NCBI RefSeq assembly: GCF_000026365.1
Contig: NC_012993.1
Location: forward strand, 248,001-312,000
Length of the DNA stretch: 64,000 nucleotides
Source of the DNA: Zygosaccharomyces rouxii
Lineage: Eukaryota > Ascomycota > Saccharomycetes > Saccharomycetales > Saccharomycetaceae
Direction of reading: 5' to 3'
The first letter of the stretch is position 1; every line of letters starts with the position of its first letter. The notes below the pieces were generated by a model. The model was not told where the DNA came from, searched no databases, and saw nothing but the letters and a program-made list of their open reading frames with translations. Positions 1-11,233 of the stretch are shown here, piece after piece. The position numbers and the translations under genes are program-made.

Positions 1-1
1 G

Positions 2-3000
2 ATTTCCTTTATAGATCTACCTCAACTTACGACTTCTAACGCTCCAAGAAGAAACGGTATCCTAAAAAAGGCTTTGCGCAAACAGTTTGCAGCCGCCTAT
101 CAGCAAATAAATCACCTGCACCAACAATTTCTAAATTATACTACTTCTTGGAAAGAAAGCCAAAGATTGTGGAAATTAGAAGAAAGTGCGGTAGAAAGAT
201 TCGTTGGTTCCGATTTAAACCAATGCCTACAATCGTTGGCTGACCTGCTTCATCAGCGCCCATCATTAAGTACTTTTCGACCACAGAATTGTTTTAATGG
301 CCTTCTTGACTTCAAGTATGATGAGGCATTCTCAAAAGTTCTGACGAAATACAATTTTTGGGTCAGTTACTTGTGCAACCAGCTATTATCTTTGTATTTG
401 AAAGAATCCACGAAGTTTGCTGAAGAGTTAAGGTCTCAGCGGGAACATCTTGAACAAAATGCCCTTGATGTCTCATCATTAAGAAACATGTCTCAACTGG
501 TAAGGGAGATAGATGCCGTGAAGGAACGACTTCGTGATAGAGAAGAACTTTTGAACAGCCTTAAGAAGAGTCATAATTTGTTCTACGTACTTCACGCAGA
601 ACTACCACCCGAATTTCTATTTATTGAACAATTAGAGGCTGACCTTAGAGCATTATGTGAATGTTCTACCAAAAAAGAGGCAATTTTGAGTAAGAATAGA
701 GACATTATCGTTAGGAAGCTCGAATTCGAAGCTCAGCGGGTAGAAAACTTACAGGCTGCTGTCTTGAATTCCTGGTCAAAAGAGAAGCCGGTAGCAGTAG
801 AGTGGACTCCAATAGATGCTCTTTCAAGTATAATGGTTTTTGAAGACTCATACAATGCATTGAAGTCTGATGTTCAGCTTATTTCTGATTCTGCAAAAAT
901 CATGCTAGTACCAATCATAATAAAGGATCGTTTAGAAACTTTTTACGAAGAACTTGTGGCACTAAAGAAAGTCTGGATGGACTTAGAAGTTTTTTGGAAT
1001 GATACACACAAGTTGCTTCGAATGCCATGGGAGGAAATCGAAGTTCATACACACATTGAGAATTTTAAACTCATCCAAAGTTCTATGAAAAACGTACCGT
1101 TTAAAACAAAACAATATACCGTTTTTGATAATTTACTCTCAACTATAGACGAAGTTTTAGGAACAGAAGAGATACTAAGAATATTAAAAGATCCGTCTTT
1201 GAAAATAAGACATTGGATGTATCTCTTTAAGAAAGCTGGGAGAGGAAATCTTGAAAATTCCTCAACATTTTCTTTCGAATCTGTATTATCCATTGGTTTG
1301 AAATCGCATGAGACACTTATCAAGGAATTATTTCAAAGAGCACAGAAGGAATATGTTCTGGAGAAATCTCTGGCGAGGATGAGATCATTTTGGACAAGCG
1401 CTCAATATAGGACTTTTAATCATTCAAGCGGGTTGAAGCTTGTTGGGGAATGGAATTCCCTCATACAAGCTTGTACAGAAGACTTGGAGGAACTACAATC
1501 TATGAAGAATTCAATTCACTATAAATACTTTGAGACTGAATGTCTCGACCTGGAAGAAAAACTAACTGTTCTTTCAAATTTACTAACAGAATGGATGGAA
1601 GTACAATTTTTTTGGATTGATTTATTCGGCGTCATAGGAAAGAACAAAGAAATGCAGAATCTTCTCTCACTTGAGAGCTCAAAATTTCAAGGACTAACCG
1701 CTGACTTCAAGTCACTTCTTACAAGGATCTTTTCCCTCAACAACGCCATTGATGCAGTTCATGTTCCAGAGGCTATGATCATACTTAAAAGAATCCTAGA
1801 ATCACTCAAAATGATTAAAAGTTCATTGAATGACTTTTTGGAACAGCAGAGAAAACTTTTCCCCAAGTTTTATTTCTTGGGAAATGACGATCTTCTTAAA
1901 TTCATTGGCGCAGGAGAAGATTTGGGAAAATTGGTTGGATTTATGCCCAAAATGTACGGTACTATCGCTGGTTTCGATTTTAAAGGTACCATTATCGAAG
2001 GCATCTATTCTTCAGAAGGGGAGCACGTCCAACTAATCCGCAAAATAAATGTTTCGTCGATTAGATGTGATGAATGGCTGTCAAAATTAGATAACGAAAT
2101 GAAATTGACTATAGCCGAAAGCGTCTCAACATGTTTGTCTTCTTTGAAAAATGGCGTTCAATTCAGCGAGCTTCTCGATTCATACATCTTTCAAACACTA
2201 TTACTTTCCTGGCAAATTTTTTGGACTGGAGCCATTAATGAATCCTTCAATAAGGCTAATTTCCCGCAAGTGATAACTTCTATAGAAAGAGAAACAGCAG
2301 AGCTTATAGCTGAATTAGAACGTCGCTCTAAGCCCATAGAAAAAAAAAAGCTAAGATCTCTCCTAATAGAATGCCTCCATTTTATGGATGTAACTCACAG
2401 GTTAAACAAAACTAGTCTCCAAAAAGCAAGACTAATATGGTTTAACACGCAAAAATTCTTTTACGACCATAATCGAGATCCACTAGAGAGGATTTCTATA
2501 TCTTTAGCCGACAGAGTAGACTTATACGGATTTGCTTACATTGGGATTCCCGAGCGACTAGTGTATACCCCAACGCTGCAGAAAGGTTACATTGCGTTAT
2601 CTGAGGCCTTACACCAGAAATACGGCGGTTGTTTCTTTGGTCCCGCAGGAACAGGTAAAACAGAGACCGTCAAATCTCTCGGTCAAAACCTTGGGAGAAT
2701 AGTAGTAGTTTTCAATTGTGACGATTCCTACGACTTCCAATCGATGGCAAGGCTGATGATGGGTATTTCTCAAGTAGGTGCTTGGGGTTGTTTTGATGAA
2801 TTCAACAGACTGGATGAAAATATTATGAGCGCCGTATCAAGTCAAGTCGAAGTTGTTCAGAATGCATTGGCTACGGGTAAAAAAGAAATCGACTTAATGG
2901 GCACTAGTGCTACTCTCAACCACACAACCGCGCTATTCATCACTTTAAATCCGGATTACGCTGGAAGATCAAGACTCCCCGAGAATCTCAAGAAAAAATT

Positions 3001-6000
3001 CCGAGAATTCTCCATCAAGAAGTCCGATAATGATGTAATCGCAGGTGTTATACTTGAAATATTGGGATTTCAAAAATCGAAGGAATTGTCAAAGAAAGTT
3101 GTGAAATTATTCAATACTTTGACAGAAAGGTGTAGCATCCAGAAGCACTACGATTTTGGTTTGAGGACTTTGAAAAAGACACTCAAAAATTGTTTTGACC
3201 TATTTAATAGTTCGGCTGAAAACAATGAAGAGCTCATATTGGTAAGAAGCTTGTGCCAGGTCATATTGCCCACTTTAGTTAAGTCTGATGAAGAAAAATT
3301 CCTAAATTGCATCCAAGAAGTATTCTCATGTGGAAGAGTAACGGAACGAAATGAAAATTTCATTGAAATCTTTTCACATACTTGTAAAGAACAAAATATT
3401 AGTACCACAGAAGAATTCATTAAAAAATGTCTTCAGATTTACAATTTACAGAAAAATCAGCAAGCATTGATTATTGCTGGAGAAGCAGGATTTGGTAAGA
3501 CAACTACTTTGAAAACGGTTCTGAAAATTGTTAAGGTATTGGAAAATTTGGAAAATATTGTCCATACCATTGACACCAAAACCCTCAGCAAAGAAGAAAT
3601 ATATGGATCAATTAATCGAGCTACGTTAGAATGGCAAGATGGTATTTTCACGTCCATAATTCGTCAAGTTTTGAATCAGAATTCTCAAGTGGAGAATAAG
3701 ATCAAATTTTGGGTAATATTCGATAGCGACATGGATCCAGAATATGCAGAAACTTTGAACAGTGCTCTTGATGACAACAAATTAATAACTTTGCCAACTG
3801 GGGAGAGACTCGAAATTCCTACTAATCTGCGCATTGTCTTTGAAACCCATAACTTAGAACAGGCTACACCAGCTACTATAACCAGATGTGCACTGGTTTT
3901 ATTTACGGAACGTGTGTGCTCATCATTTGGAAACCTTAAATGTCTTCTAGAAAGCTCATTTGATAACCTAGAAGCACAATCAAAAGTCAATCCTTCCCTA
4001 CTAAATAGATATCGCACATTACTACGTGAGATTTTCTCAGAAAAGAACGTGAATCATCTTATTTCGCAGGCCGGTAAGATTGAACATATTTTGGGATATG
4101 ATCATTCTAGGATTTTTACAACTATATCCAAACTAATTAGCCACGATCTTCAGAAATATCGCTCTGGCTTGCTGAATGCATCCGATCTGGCTTTCGAAAA
4201 GTTCTTTTATGCTAGGATCCATCAAATTATCAAAGTTTCTTTCATCGGAGACACTAACTTAAAGGATCATTCTAATTTCATTGATTCTATCAGGGATTTA
4301 TCGAAATGCATCAACAACTTGAATATGGACTCTGAAAGCACTGAATTCGTCCCAGAAACTCTGGAACCGATCGATCTTCTTTCTTCTGTCCCACAGCTTT
4401 CTCTTGATGCAAAAGATGTTATGAAACCGAATGTGATTATTCCAACTATCGATACCATTAAGCAAGAGCTTTGCGTGTTTGAATTGTTAAATGCACGTAG
4501 ATCTGTCATCTTGTGCGGTCCTCCAGGGTCTGGTAAGACAATGATTCTGAACAATGCCCTACAGAGAAGTTTAAATTTCCAAGTAGTAGGCTTAAACTTC
4601 TCAAAAGATACAGATATTTCTCACATATTAAAGACACTAAATCGCCATACCTACTACACTTCAGGATCTCGTGGTTTAGTTCTACTTCCCAAAAATCCAA
4701 CAAAAGACATCGTCTTATTCTGCGACGAAATAAATTTACCTAAGTTAGATGCTTATGGTTCCCAAAGTACAATTTTATTTTTAAGAGAACTAATCGAGAA
4801 AAATGGATTTTGGAAAACTAATGAAAATAAATGGGTCACCATGGAGCGGATTCACGTCGTGGGTGCTTGTAATCCATCAACGGATCCGGGAAGAATATTT
4901 ATGACACAAAGGTTCACGAGACATGTTACTGTTTTACAAATATCCTACCCATCAATACCATCGCTCAAACATATTTACCGAGTATTCTATGACGGTATTT
5001 TGCAACTGACCCCTCCATTCAAAAGATATTCAGAGGGTTTCGCTGAGGGTTCCATCAGGTTATATGAGAAATGCAAGTATAACTTCAGCGGCAATTCCCA
5101 AACTCATTACCTCATTTCACCCAGAGAGCTTACTAGATGGATGAGAGGATTTTACATCAGTGTCGCCAATAGTTTTAAACCCACCTTAGAATCTTTATTA
5201 TTGATGTGGGCTTACGAAGCTTGGAGAATATTCGCCGATAAGTTGATATATCAGTCAGAAAAAGATGTATTCGAAAAAATCCTTCACGACACGATACATG
5301 AATTTTTCCCAGGTAAGGTCTCTGTGGACCTAAACACATCCTCATTGCTATTTTCTTACTGGTTGTCCCTGGATTATAGAGAGGTGACCAAGAAAGAGCT
5401 ACAAGACTTTGTTGAGCAACGTTTCCAGACATTCTGTGAGGAAGAAGTCGACACATCATTTATTATATATGACGATATGCTTGCCCATCTTCTCCGAATA
5501 GACAGAGTATTGAGACAAGTACAAGGTCATGCTATGTTGATTGGCCCATGCCGGACGGGTAAGACAACAATGACTAGGTTTGTTGCTTGGCTCAATGGTG
5601 TAGAGATCGTTCAACCTAATATTCACAGAGGTTTCAACATTTTTGATTTTGACGAATTTCTGAGAGGTGTATTACTGCGATGCAGTATTGATGACAAGAG
5701 GTTATGTCTACTAATTGATGAAACAGATATTTTGGAACCATCCTTTTTAGAAAGAATGAATACGCTGTTGGCAAACTCAGATGTACCAGATTTATTCCAG
5801 AACGAAGATTATGAGACTTTAATGACATCGTTGAAGAATCGAATTTTTTCCTTGGGCCTGTTAATGGACACTGAGCAAGAAATGTACCAATGGTTCATTC
5901 AACAAATATCAAAGAATTTACATGTTATATTCATTATGAGGGATCCATACAATGGAAATGTTCCAAGTATGGCGACATCACCAGCTTTGTTTAACAGATG

Positions 6001-9000
6001 TGCCATAAACTGGATGGGTGATTGGTCGAATGACATTATGTACCAGATAGCAGATGTTATTATTCGCCCATTGCCGCTGGACACGATCTCACGAAACAAA
6101 GCATCTTCAAACAATGAAATGCAACTGCTGCTAAGCGGCAAAAGTTCTCATGATGTCTTAATAGATCTTTTCTTAGATTTTCACGGGAAATGTTTTCAAA
6201 ACAAACCGAATAGCAGTCGATCTCCTGGACCATTTTTGGATGCACTAAAAAGTTTCGAGTGCTCTTTTGAGCGTCAATACCAAGAGCTTGATGACAAACA
6301 AAGATTTGTGAGGATCGGGTTAGATAAACTCGATGAATCAGTTCTGAAAGTAAAAGACATGAATAAACTTTTGCTCGAAAAACAAGAAGAATTGAAAGAT
6401 AAGGAGGGTGAAGCTAGAAAAACCTTAGATAAGATGCTATATGAACAAAATGAGGCCGAAAGAAAACAAGAGGCAGTCGTTGAAATTAAGAAAATACTTG
6501 CAACACGACAAGAAGAAAGTAATATACGAAGAAAACGAGTTATGGCGGAACTAGAGGCTTTTGCACCGATTATGAATGAAGCTCAGCGTGGTGTAAAAAA
6601 TATTAAAAAGCAACAACTTACTGAAATTAGGTCAATGATAAATCCTCCCTCAGCAGTCAAAATTACCATGGAAGCTGTATGTGCAATTTTGGGACATAGA
6701 AAGTCATCTTGGCGCGAAATTCAAAACTTCATCCGTAAGGATGAATTCATTTTTGATATTGTACACTTTGATACTGAAACAATGTTTCCACCAGAAATAA
6801 AATCTTTCGTTGAAGCTGAATACTTTTCGAATCCTAATTTCACTTATGAAGTGGTAAACAGGGCAAGTAAAGCATGTGGTCCACTCTACCAATGGGTATT
6901 TGCCCAGCTCAAATATGGAGAAATTTTAAGCAAAGCAGAACCATTGAAAAAAGAAGCCCAGAGTGTTGAGAACGAGGCCTTGAAATCGAAAGCTAAGCTA
7001 TTAGCTGCACAGGATATGATTAATGAGTTACAAGAAAGCATCGAAACCTCAAAAGAAAACTACAGTATTATTATCCGTGACATTGAGATGATAAAAGCTA
7101 AAATGCGTGATGTTCAGAATAAACTCGAGCGTTCCAAAACTTTGATTTCTAACCTGACCTCCGAAAAGGAGAGATGGACTCGAAGCACGAATTCTTTCAA
7201 AAAAGCTAGTCAGGAACTTACTGGTAACTGCCTAATATCAGCACTTTATTCAAACTATTGTGGGGGCTTGGTAGAAAAACAGAGAAAGCAGTTATTCGAA
7301 GACATGAAATCTACATTGTTTGAACATGCCATTGATTTTGATCCTAATTACCAGTTTGTCACACATAATGTTGAGATTGAAAGAAGATTTGAATGGACTG
7401 CGCTAGGATTACCAAATGAAGAATTTTTCCTAGAAAATTTCAGTATGGTAATTACATCCACTAATGTTCCATACATTTTAGACCCAAGTTCTCAAATGAT
7501 ACCCATTCTTTCGAGATTTTACACTAAGAGATTTACTCTCACAAGTTTTCTGGAAACAGGGTTTGTGAAAAAACTGGAAAACGCGATAAGATTTGGTGGT
7601 GTAATATTGATTCAAGATGCTGAGTATTTCGATCCAATTATCAGTAAGTTAATTGCTCGAGAATATCGAGCATCTGGAGGACGTCAAACAGTTCAAGTAG
7701 GTGAACACGAGATTGATATCGCATCTGAATTCCGGCTGCTCTTATATTCTAGCGATGCTGATGCAGTTATACCAAACTTTGTGGAGTCTCGTGTGCGTCT
7801 AATCAATTTCTCGATGAATAAAGGTAGCGTTGATATGAAGGCCATCAGAGTAGCACTTTCGAAGGAAGTTCCTGAAATTGACAGAGAAAGGAATGAATTG
7901 ATGAAATTAAATGGTGAGTACAAAATTATGCTGAAATCATTAGAATCTAAACTTCTGGAGGAACTAAACGACTCTCAAGGAAATATCCTGGAGAACGATG
8001 AGCTTATTCATACACTAGAGAAGCTCAAACAGGAATCTTTCGAAATTGAAAAGAAATTAGAGGAAACAGAAGATTTCATGAAAAAAGCAAACGAATATTC
8101 TCACATGTATGCTCCCTTGGGGTACCATGCATCTACACTATACTCAATTTTGGAATATGTTTCACAATTGCACTGGTTTTATGATATCTCAATGTGGCAG
8201 TTCATGGAGTGTTATGAGAGCATTTTTACAACTGCTAAATCTAACGATGGTAATAGGATTTCTAGTCTCGTTTGGAATCTTTACCAGGAAGTTTATTCCA
8301 CATTTTCTCAATACTTGATGAAGAAACACAGGGCAGCTTTCGCAGTAGTGATGTACCTAACGTACTGTTTCGCGCATAACGACAGAAAATTCCAAGAGAA
8401 GAGTCTTTCAATTCTCAAGTGCATTGCAATTTCACAGCAACTGCAGGATGTCGATGTTATTAAAGATGACTGCCCAGAATCACTTTTTGAAATCGTTCAA
8501 ATGATGCAGAATAAATCTACCAAAACAGTGCTGCAGGAATTTCAAAAACATTTCCAGGAACAATTCTCCCTAGATAAATTTTTAAGCCATAAATCTGGTA
8601 GATTTGTGCTGATGGCTAGTGAAATGGACGTCGATGCGAGCTTCAAAGTTTCCCAGTTGGCCGACGTTCAGCGTGAAAACCTTTCTGTTATTGCCCTTGG
8701 GTCATCAGAAAGTAGTAATTATGCAGAGCAGGAGATCACTCGTTGTAACCATGAAGGGGGCTGGATCCTCTTGCAGAACCTGCAGATGTCATTAACGTGG
8801 ACCAAATCCGTGTTAACCAAAAAATTAGAACAAACTACGGAAAATGTCAAAGTATTCATGACATGTAATCTTTTGGGCCAAGACTTACCATCTCCTCTTT
8901 TGCAACAGAGTTACAGGTCGGTTCACGATGGATCTCCCGGTATACTTGGCACGGTGAGAGATCTGTATTTTGACAACGCCGTATCCGATTGTCAGTGGAA

Positions 9001-9490
9001 ACTGCCACTTTGCTGGTTCCACTCGATTCTTTTGAATCGGTCGCTACTGGCGCCTATAGGATTTACTAAAAGATACGATTTCAACGACCGTGATTTTGCC
9101 TGTGCTCTACAGTTTTTGGCAGATCTACCAGTCGATCACGATGCTAGAAGTAAGATATGCTCCGTTTTAGGATCTATTGTCTATGGAGGTAAAGTTGATC
9201 AAGATGATGATCAACTGATAGTCCAAAGTATATGTAACCAGATATTCCAGGACTCTCCAATTACAGAAAATAGAAACCAGACTTTGAGCTCAAAGATCAT
9301 CAATGGTATTCTGCCGGACTCTCATGATAATGACATCCTGTCGACATTTCTGATGGAGTTACAAGAACCGGTGGATTCATACTCTGTCTGGCTAGGTTTA
9401 CCTAATCATGCTATAAGAGAATATGAATCTCTACAGGCTCAAGAGGTCGCCTCACAGGCACTATCGATTTTAGTCAATCATCATCATTAA
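2..9490 (+). CDS. DYN1: Cytoplasmic dynein heavy chain, 5' end outside window
   Basis: This is the motor subunit of cytoplasmic dynein, which walks toward microtubule minus ends and in budding yeast moves the spindle into the bud neck. The frame is open from base 2, so the start and roughly 900 N-terminal tail residues (by comparison with the ~4090-residue S. cerevisiae protein) lie to the left. About 3160 residues are visible. Four P-loops mark the AAA ring: GPAGTGKT at base 2639 (AAA1, the main ATPase), GEAGFGKT at 3479 (AAA2), GPPGSGKT at 4517 (AAA3) and GPCRTGKT at 5543 (AAA4). Charged coiled-coil stretches around 6290-6620 and 6930-7190 flank the microtubule-binding tip and form the stalk. 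AAA5, AAA6 and the C-terminal region follow. The linker lies before AAA1. The TTG at 74 is an internal Leu codon, not a start. Stop TAA at 9488-9490. Confidence 0.97.
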   Translation: MSFIDLPQLTTSNAPRRNGILKKALRKQFAAAYQQINHLHQQFLNYTTSWKESQRLWKLEESAVERFVGSDLNQCLQSLADLLHQRPSLSTFRPQNCFNGLLDFKYDEAFSKVLTKYNFWVSYLCNQLLSLYLKESTKFAEELRSQREHLEQNALDVSSLRNMSQLVREIDAVKERLRDREELLNSLKKSHNLFYVLHAELPPEFLFIEQLEADLRALCECSTKKEAILSKNRDIIVRKLEFEAQRVENLQAAVLNSWSKEKPVAVEWTPIDALSSIMVFEDSYNALKSDVQLISDSAKIMLVPIIIKDRLETFYEELVALKKVWMDLEVFWNDTHKLLRMPWEEIEVHTHIENFKLIQSSMKNVPFKTKQYTVFDNLLSTIDEVLGTEEILRILKDPSLKIRHWMYLFKKAGRGNLENSSTFSFESVLSIGLKSHETLIKELFQRAQKEYVLEKSLARMRSFWTSAQYRTFNHSSGLKLVGEWNSLIQACTEDLEELQSMKNSIHYKYFETECLDLEEKLTVLSNLLTEWMEVQFFWIDLFGVIGKNKEMQNLLSLESSKFQGLTADFKSLLTRIFSLNNAIDAVHVPEAMIILKRILESLKMIKSSLNDFLEQQRKLFPKFYFLGNDDLLKFIGAGEDLGKLVGFMPKMYGTIAGFDFKGTIIEGIYSSEGEHVQLIRKINVSSIRCDEWLSKLDNEMKLTIAESVSTCLSSLKNGVQFSELLDSYIFQTLLLSWQIFWTGAINESFNKANFPQVITSIERETAELIAELERRSKPIEKKKLRSLLIECLHFMDVTHRLNKTSLQKARLIWFNTQKFFYDHNRDPLERISISLADRVDLYGFAYIGIPERLVYTPTLQKGYIALSEALHQKYGGCFFGPAGTGKTETVKSLGQNLGRIVVVFNCDDSYDFQSMARLMMGISQVGAWGCFDEFNRLDENIMSAVSSQVEVVQNALATGKKEIDLMGTSATLNHTTALFITLNPDYAGRSRLPENLKKKFREFSIKKSDNDVIAGVILEILGFQKSKELSKKVVKLFNTLTERCSIQKHYDFGLRTLKKTLKNCFDLFNSSAENNEELILVRSLCQVILPTLVKSDEEKFLNCIQEVFSCGRVTERNENFIEIFSHTCKEQNISTTEEFIKKCLQIYNLQKNQQALIIAGEAGFGKTTTLKTVLKIVKVLENLENIVHTIDTKTLSKEEIYGSINRATLEWQDGIFTSIIRQVLNQNSQVENKIKFWVIFDSDMDPEYAETLNSALDDNKLITLPTGERLEIPTNLRIVFETHNLEQATPATITRCALVLFTERVCSSFGNLKCLLESSFDNLEAQSKVNPSLLNRYRTLLREIFSEKNVNHLISQAGKIEHILGYDHSRIFTTISKLISHDLQKYRSGLLNASDLAFEKFFYARIHQIIKVSFIGDTNLKDHSNFIDSIRDLSKCINNLNMDSESTEFVPETLEPIDLLSSVPQLSLDAKDVMKPNVIIPTIDTIKQELCVFELLNARRSVILCGPPGSGKTMILNNALQRSLNFQVVGLNFSKDTDISHILKTLNRHTYYTSGSRGLVLLPKNPTKDIVLFCDEINLPKLDAYGSQSTILFLRELIEKNGFWKTNENKWVTMERIHVVGACNPSTDPGRIFMTQRFTRHVTVLQISYPSIPSLKHIYRVFYDGILQLTPPFKRYSEGFAEGSIRLYEKCKYNFSGNSQTHYLISPRELTRWMRGFYISVANSFKPTLESLLLMWAYEAWRIFADKLIYQSEKDVFEKILHDTIHEFFPGKVSVDLNTSSLLFSYWLSLDYREVTKKELQDFVEQRFQTFCEEEVDTSFIIYDDMLAHLLRIDRVLRQVQGHAMLIGPCRTGKTTMTRFVAWLNGVEIVQPNIHRGFNIFDFDEFLRGVLLRCSIDDKRLCLLIDETDILEPSFLERMNTLLANSDVPDLFQNEDYETLMTSLKNRIFSLGLLMDTEQEMYQWFIQQISKNLHVIFIMRDPYNGNVPSMATSPALFNRCAINWMGDWSNDIMYQIADVIIRPLPLDTISRNKASSNNEMQLLLSGKSSHDVLIDLFLDFHGKCFQNKPNSSRSPGPFLDALKSFECSFERQYQELDDKQRFVRIGLDKLDESVLKVKDMNKLLLEKQEELKDKEGEARKTLDKMLYEQNEAERKQEAVVEIKKILATRQEESNIRRKRVMAELEAFAPIMNEAQRGVKNIKKQQLTEIRSMINPPSAVKITMEAVCAILGHRKSSWREIQNFIRKDEFIFDIVHFDTETMFPPEIKSFVEAEYFSNPNFTYEVVNRASKACGPLYQWVFAQLKYGEILSKAEPLKKEAQSVENEALKSKAKLLAAQDMINELQESIETSKENYSIIIRDIEMIKAKMRDVQNKLERSKTLISNLTSEKERWTRSTNSFKKASQELTGNCLISALYSNYCGGLVEKQRKQLFEDMKSTLFEHAIDFDPNYQFVTHNVEIERRFEWTALGLPNEEFFLENFSMVITSTNVPYILDPSSQMIPILSRFYTKRFTLTSFLETGFVKKLENAIRFGGVILIQDAEYFDPIISKLIAREYRASGGRQTVQVGEHEIDIASEFRLLLYSSDADAVIPNFVESRVRLINFSMNKGSVDMKAIRVALSKEVPEIDRERNELMKLNGEYKIMLKSLESKLLEELNDSQGNILENDELIHTLEKLKQESFEIEKKLEETEDFMKKANEYSHMYAPLGYHASTLYSILEYVSQLHWFYDISMWQFMECYESIFTTAKSNDGNRISSLVWNLYQEVYSTFSQYLMKKHRAAFAVVMYLTYCFAHNDRKFQEKSLSILKCIAISQQLQDVDVIKDDCPESLFEIVQMMQNKSTKTVLQEFQKHFQEQFSLDKFLSHKSGRFVLMASEMDVDASFKVSQLADVQRENLSVIALGSSESSNYAEQEITRCNHEGGWILLQNLQMSLTWTKSVLTKKLEQTTENVKVFMTCNLLGQDLPSPLLQQSYRSVHDGSPGILGTVRDLYFDNAVSDCQWKLPLCWFHSILLNRSLLAPIGFTKRYDFNDRDFACALQFLADLPVDHDARSKICSVLGSIVYGGKVDQDDDQLIVQSICNQIFQDSPITENRNQTLSSKIINGILPDSHDNDILSTFLMELQEPVDSYSVWLGLPNHAIREYESLQAQEVASQALSILVNHHH

Positions 9491-9725
9491 GTATTACAAA
9501 AATTTGCTTATAATCGCTCTAAGACGGAAAAGGAGCTCCTCTTCGCGAAGTAAAAGTAAATATAGTAGGAAAAAAATTTCTTGGTCAACCGAATTTCGAG
9601 CTTTTAATAGTTAAAGGGATAAAGGATAAATCAAGTTCTCAGATTTTTAGCTTGCTGAAAGTTTATGGAACTGCGAGGAGCTGTGAAAATAACGACCGCT
9701 CTTTCTTATTCTTTTCCAATTGACA

Positions 9726-10934
9726 ATGACAGCCGGCAAGAAATCAGTTTTAGGTCTCGAACCCAATGATACACTAAAGCGTCATCCTTTAAAAGATCCT
9801 GGTAACCATGGTCCTGAGCATTTCAGAGGTAAGATGTCACACTTTAGATTTGCTACAAGACAGTACCTAACGAGGTACACGAACTCCCAATCGGAATATT
9901 TGGCTAAATGGCAATCTAGATACAAAACCAAATGGAACTCCGTTTATTTTGCTACTACTGCACTTTTTGCAGCCCATACGTTTTACATTATTTGCTTACC
10001 AACTCCAGCATGGGCAGGAGCCATAGATGGTATCTCTGATATGGTCTACATCTTAGCATACTCCATCTATTTGTCAGGATTCCTCAAGGACTTCTGGTGT
10101 TTACCAAGACCAAAATCGCCACCGTTACACAGAATTACCTTGAGTGAATATACCACTAGAGAATACGGTGCCCCCAGTTCCCACTGTGCCAATGCTACAG
10201 CTGCTTCATTATATCTCATGTGGAACGTGGCAGGTTCAAACACAAGTATTACCAACAAGGCCATACTGTTTATACTGATTATCGCTTACTACTTGACATT
10301 GGCTGTAGGCAGAATCTACTGTGGTATGCATGGTCTTTTAGATGTCGGTAGTGGTATCTTATGTGGTTTAATTTGTACATTGGGCCGCGCTGGTGCAAAC
10401 CGACTATTATCCAATTTCCAATGTGGTGACTACTGGTGGTTCCCCATTCTGAGTATAACATGGGGCTTGACCATTCTTTTGAAACACGTGAGACCAATCG
10501 ACGAATGTCCCTGTTTTTCTGATAGCGTGGCATTTGTGGGTGTAGTTAGCGGTCTTGAGGTCACTAGATGGACTTGGCAGAGGCTTGGTATTGATGTCAC
10601 GTACGGTATGAGTGTCGAGGGTGCACCCGGACTATTTGCTGGTAGATTGATAGTCGGTGGTTTGATTGTGGTCATTTGGAAATACGTTTTGAGCAAGCCA
10701 TTGGTCTACTCATTTTTAATCTATGTGCTAGGAATGGAGGATGATCGTCCAATCAAAGAAGAAGAACGTGCCAAATATGCAGATTCCATCGAGTGTCCTC
10801 CATTTATTGGTGAAGCTAAAATTGACATCGTTGGTAGATACGTCATTTACGGTGGTATACCACCTGTAGTGTTATTTGCATGTCCAGCTGCTTTCAAACT
10901 TTTGAAGCTATTGAATGTTGCAGAATCATCATAG
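9726..10934 (+). CDS. LCB3: Dihydrosphingosine 1-phosphate phosphatase (LCB3/YSR3 type)
   Basis: An ER membrane phosphatase that removes phosphate from long-chain base phosphates, feeding exogenous sphingoid bases into ceramide synthesis. The 402-residue product carries all three motifs of the PAP2 lipid phosphatase family: K-x6-RP (KDFWCLPRP), PSSH, and R-x5-H-x3-D (RIYCGMHGLLDV). Several hydrophobic segments surround them and continue to the C terminus. I start at ATG 9726; the open frame extends only two codons further to a TTG. It lies 235 bp after DYN1 on the same strand, matching YKR053C next to YKR054C. S. cerevisiae keeps two copies, LCB3 and YSR3; this single gene is the unduplicated counterpart of both, so the symbol is a choice between them. 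Confidence 0.93.
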   Translation: MTAGKKSVLGLEPNDTLKRHPLKDPGNHGPEHFRGKMSHFRFATRQYLTRYTNSQSEYLAKWQSRYKTKWNSVYFATTALFAAHTFYIICLPTPAWAGAIDGISDMVYILAYSIYLSGFLKDFWCLPRPKSPPLHRITLSEYTTREYGAPSSHCANATAASLYLMWNVAGSNTSITNKAILFILIIAYYLTLAVGRIYCGMHGLLDVGSGILCGLICTLGRAGANRLLSNFQCGDYWWFPILSITWGLTILLKHVRPIDECPCFSDSVAFVGVVSGLEVTRWTWQRLGIDVTYGMSVEGAPGLFAGRLIVGGLIVVIWKYVLSKPLVYSFLIYVLGMEDDRPIKEEERAKYADSIECPPFIGEAKIDIVGRYVIYGGIPPVVLFACPAAFKLLKLLNVAESS

Positions 10935-10998
10935 AGGGAAAAATAGAAGCACTTATATAGATATATATTTGTTAGGCGCTAATACAGCATAGAACATT

Positions 10999-11233
10999 CT
11001 ATGCATTAAACCTAATTTCCCGAATGGGAGTCCCTTCAAAGGGGTAACACTCTCGAAGGAATCGGAAAATGTCTTTTTCCGATATCGTAAACGGATCTAC
11101 TAGATACGAACCTCTTGAATCCAGATAGTTATTGCTTACGAAGCTTGAGTTAGCGATTCTTTGACCCAACTTACTAAGCAATATATAGTTGGTAATGATG
11201 TACTATGACAGGCAAATCCAATCCTAGAGTCAT
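10999..11233 (-). CDS. Small ORF with apparent +1 frameshift, possible YJL133C-A counterpart
   Basis: Two overlapping minus-strand frames look like one small protein broken by a frameshift. The upstream frame has an ATG at 11233 (further in-frame ATGs at 11263 and 11260) and ends at a TAG at 11174-11176. The downstream frame, shifted by +1, is open from 11202 to a stop at 10999 for 67 codons but has no ATG. Joining them within the overlap 11174-11202 would give about 76 residues, with a hydrophobic N-terminal half (YIITNYILLSKLGQ) and a polar C-terminal half. S. cerevisiae has, as I recall, a 74-residue mitochondrial protein YJL133C-A in this same interval on the same relative strand. I cannot confirm similarity. 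It could be a sequencing indel, a programmed shift, a pseudogene or coincidence. An intron is less likely: I see no clean 5' splice site in phase. Confidence 0.4.
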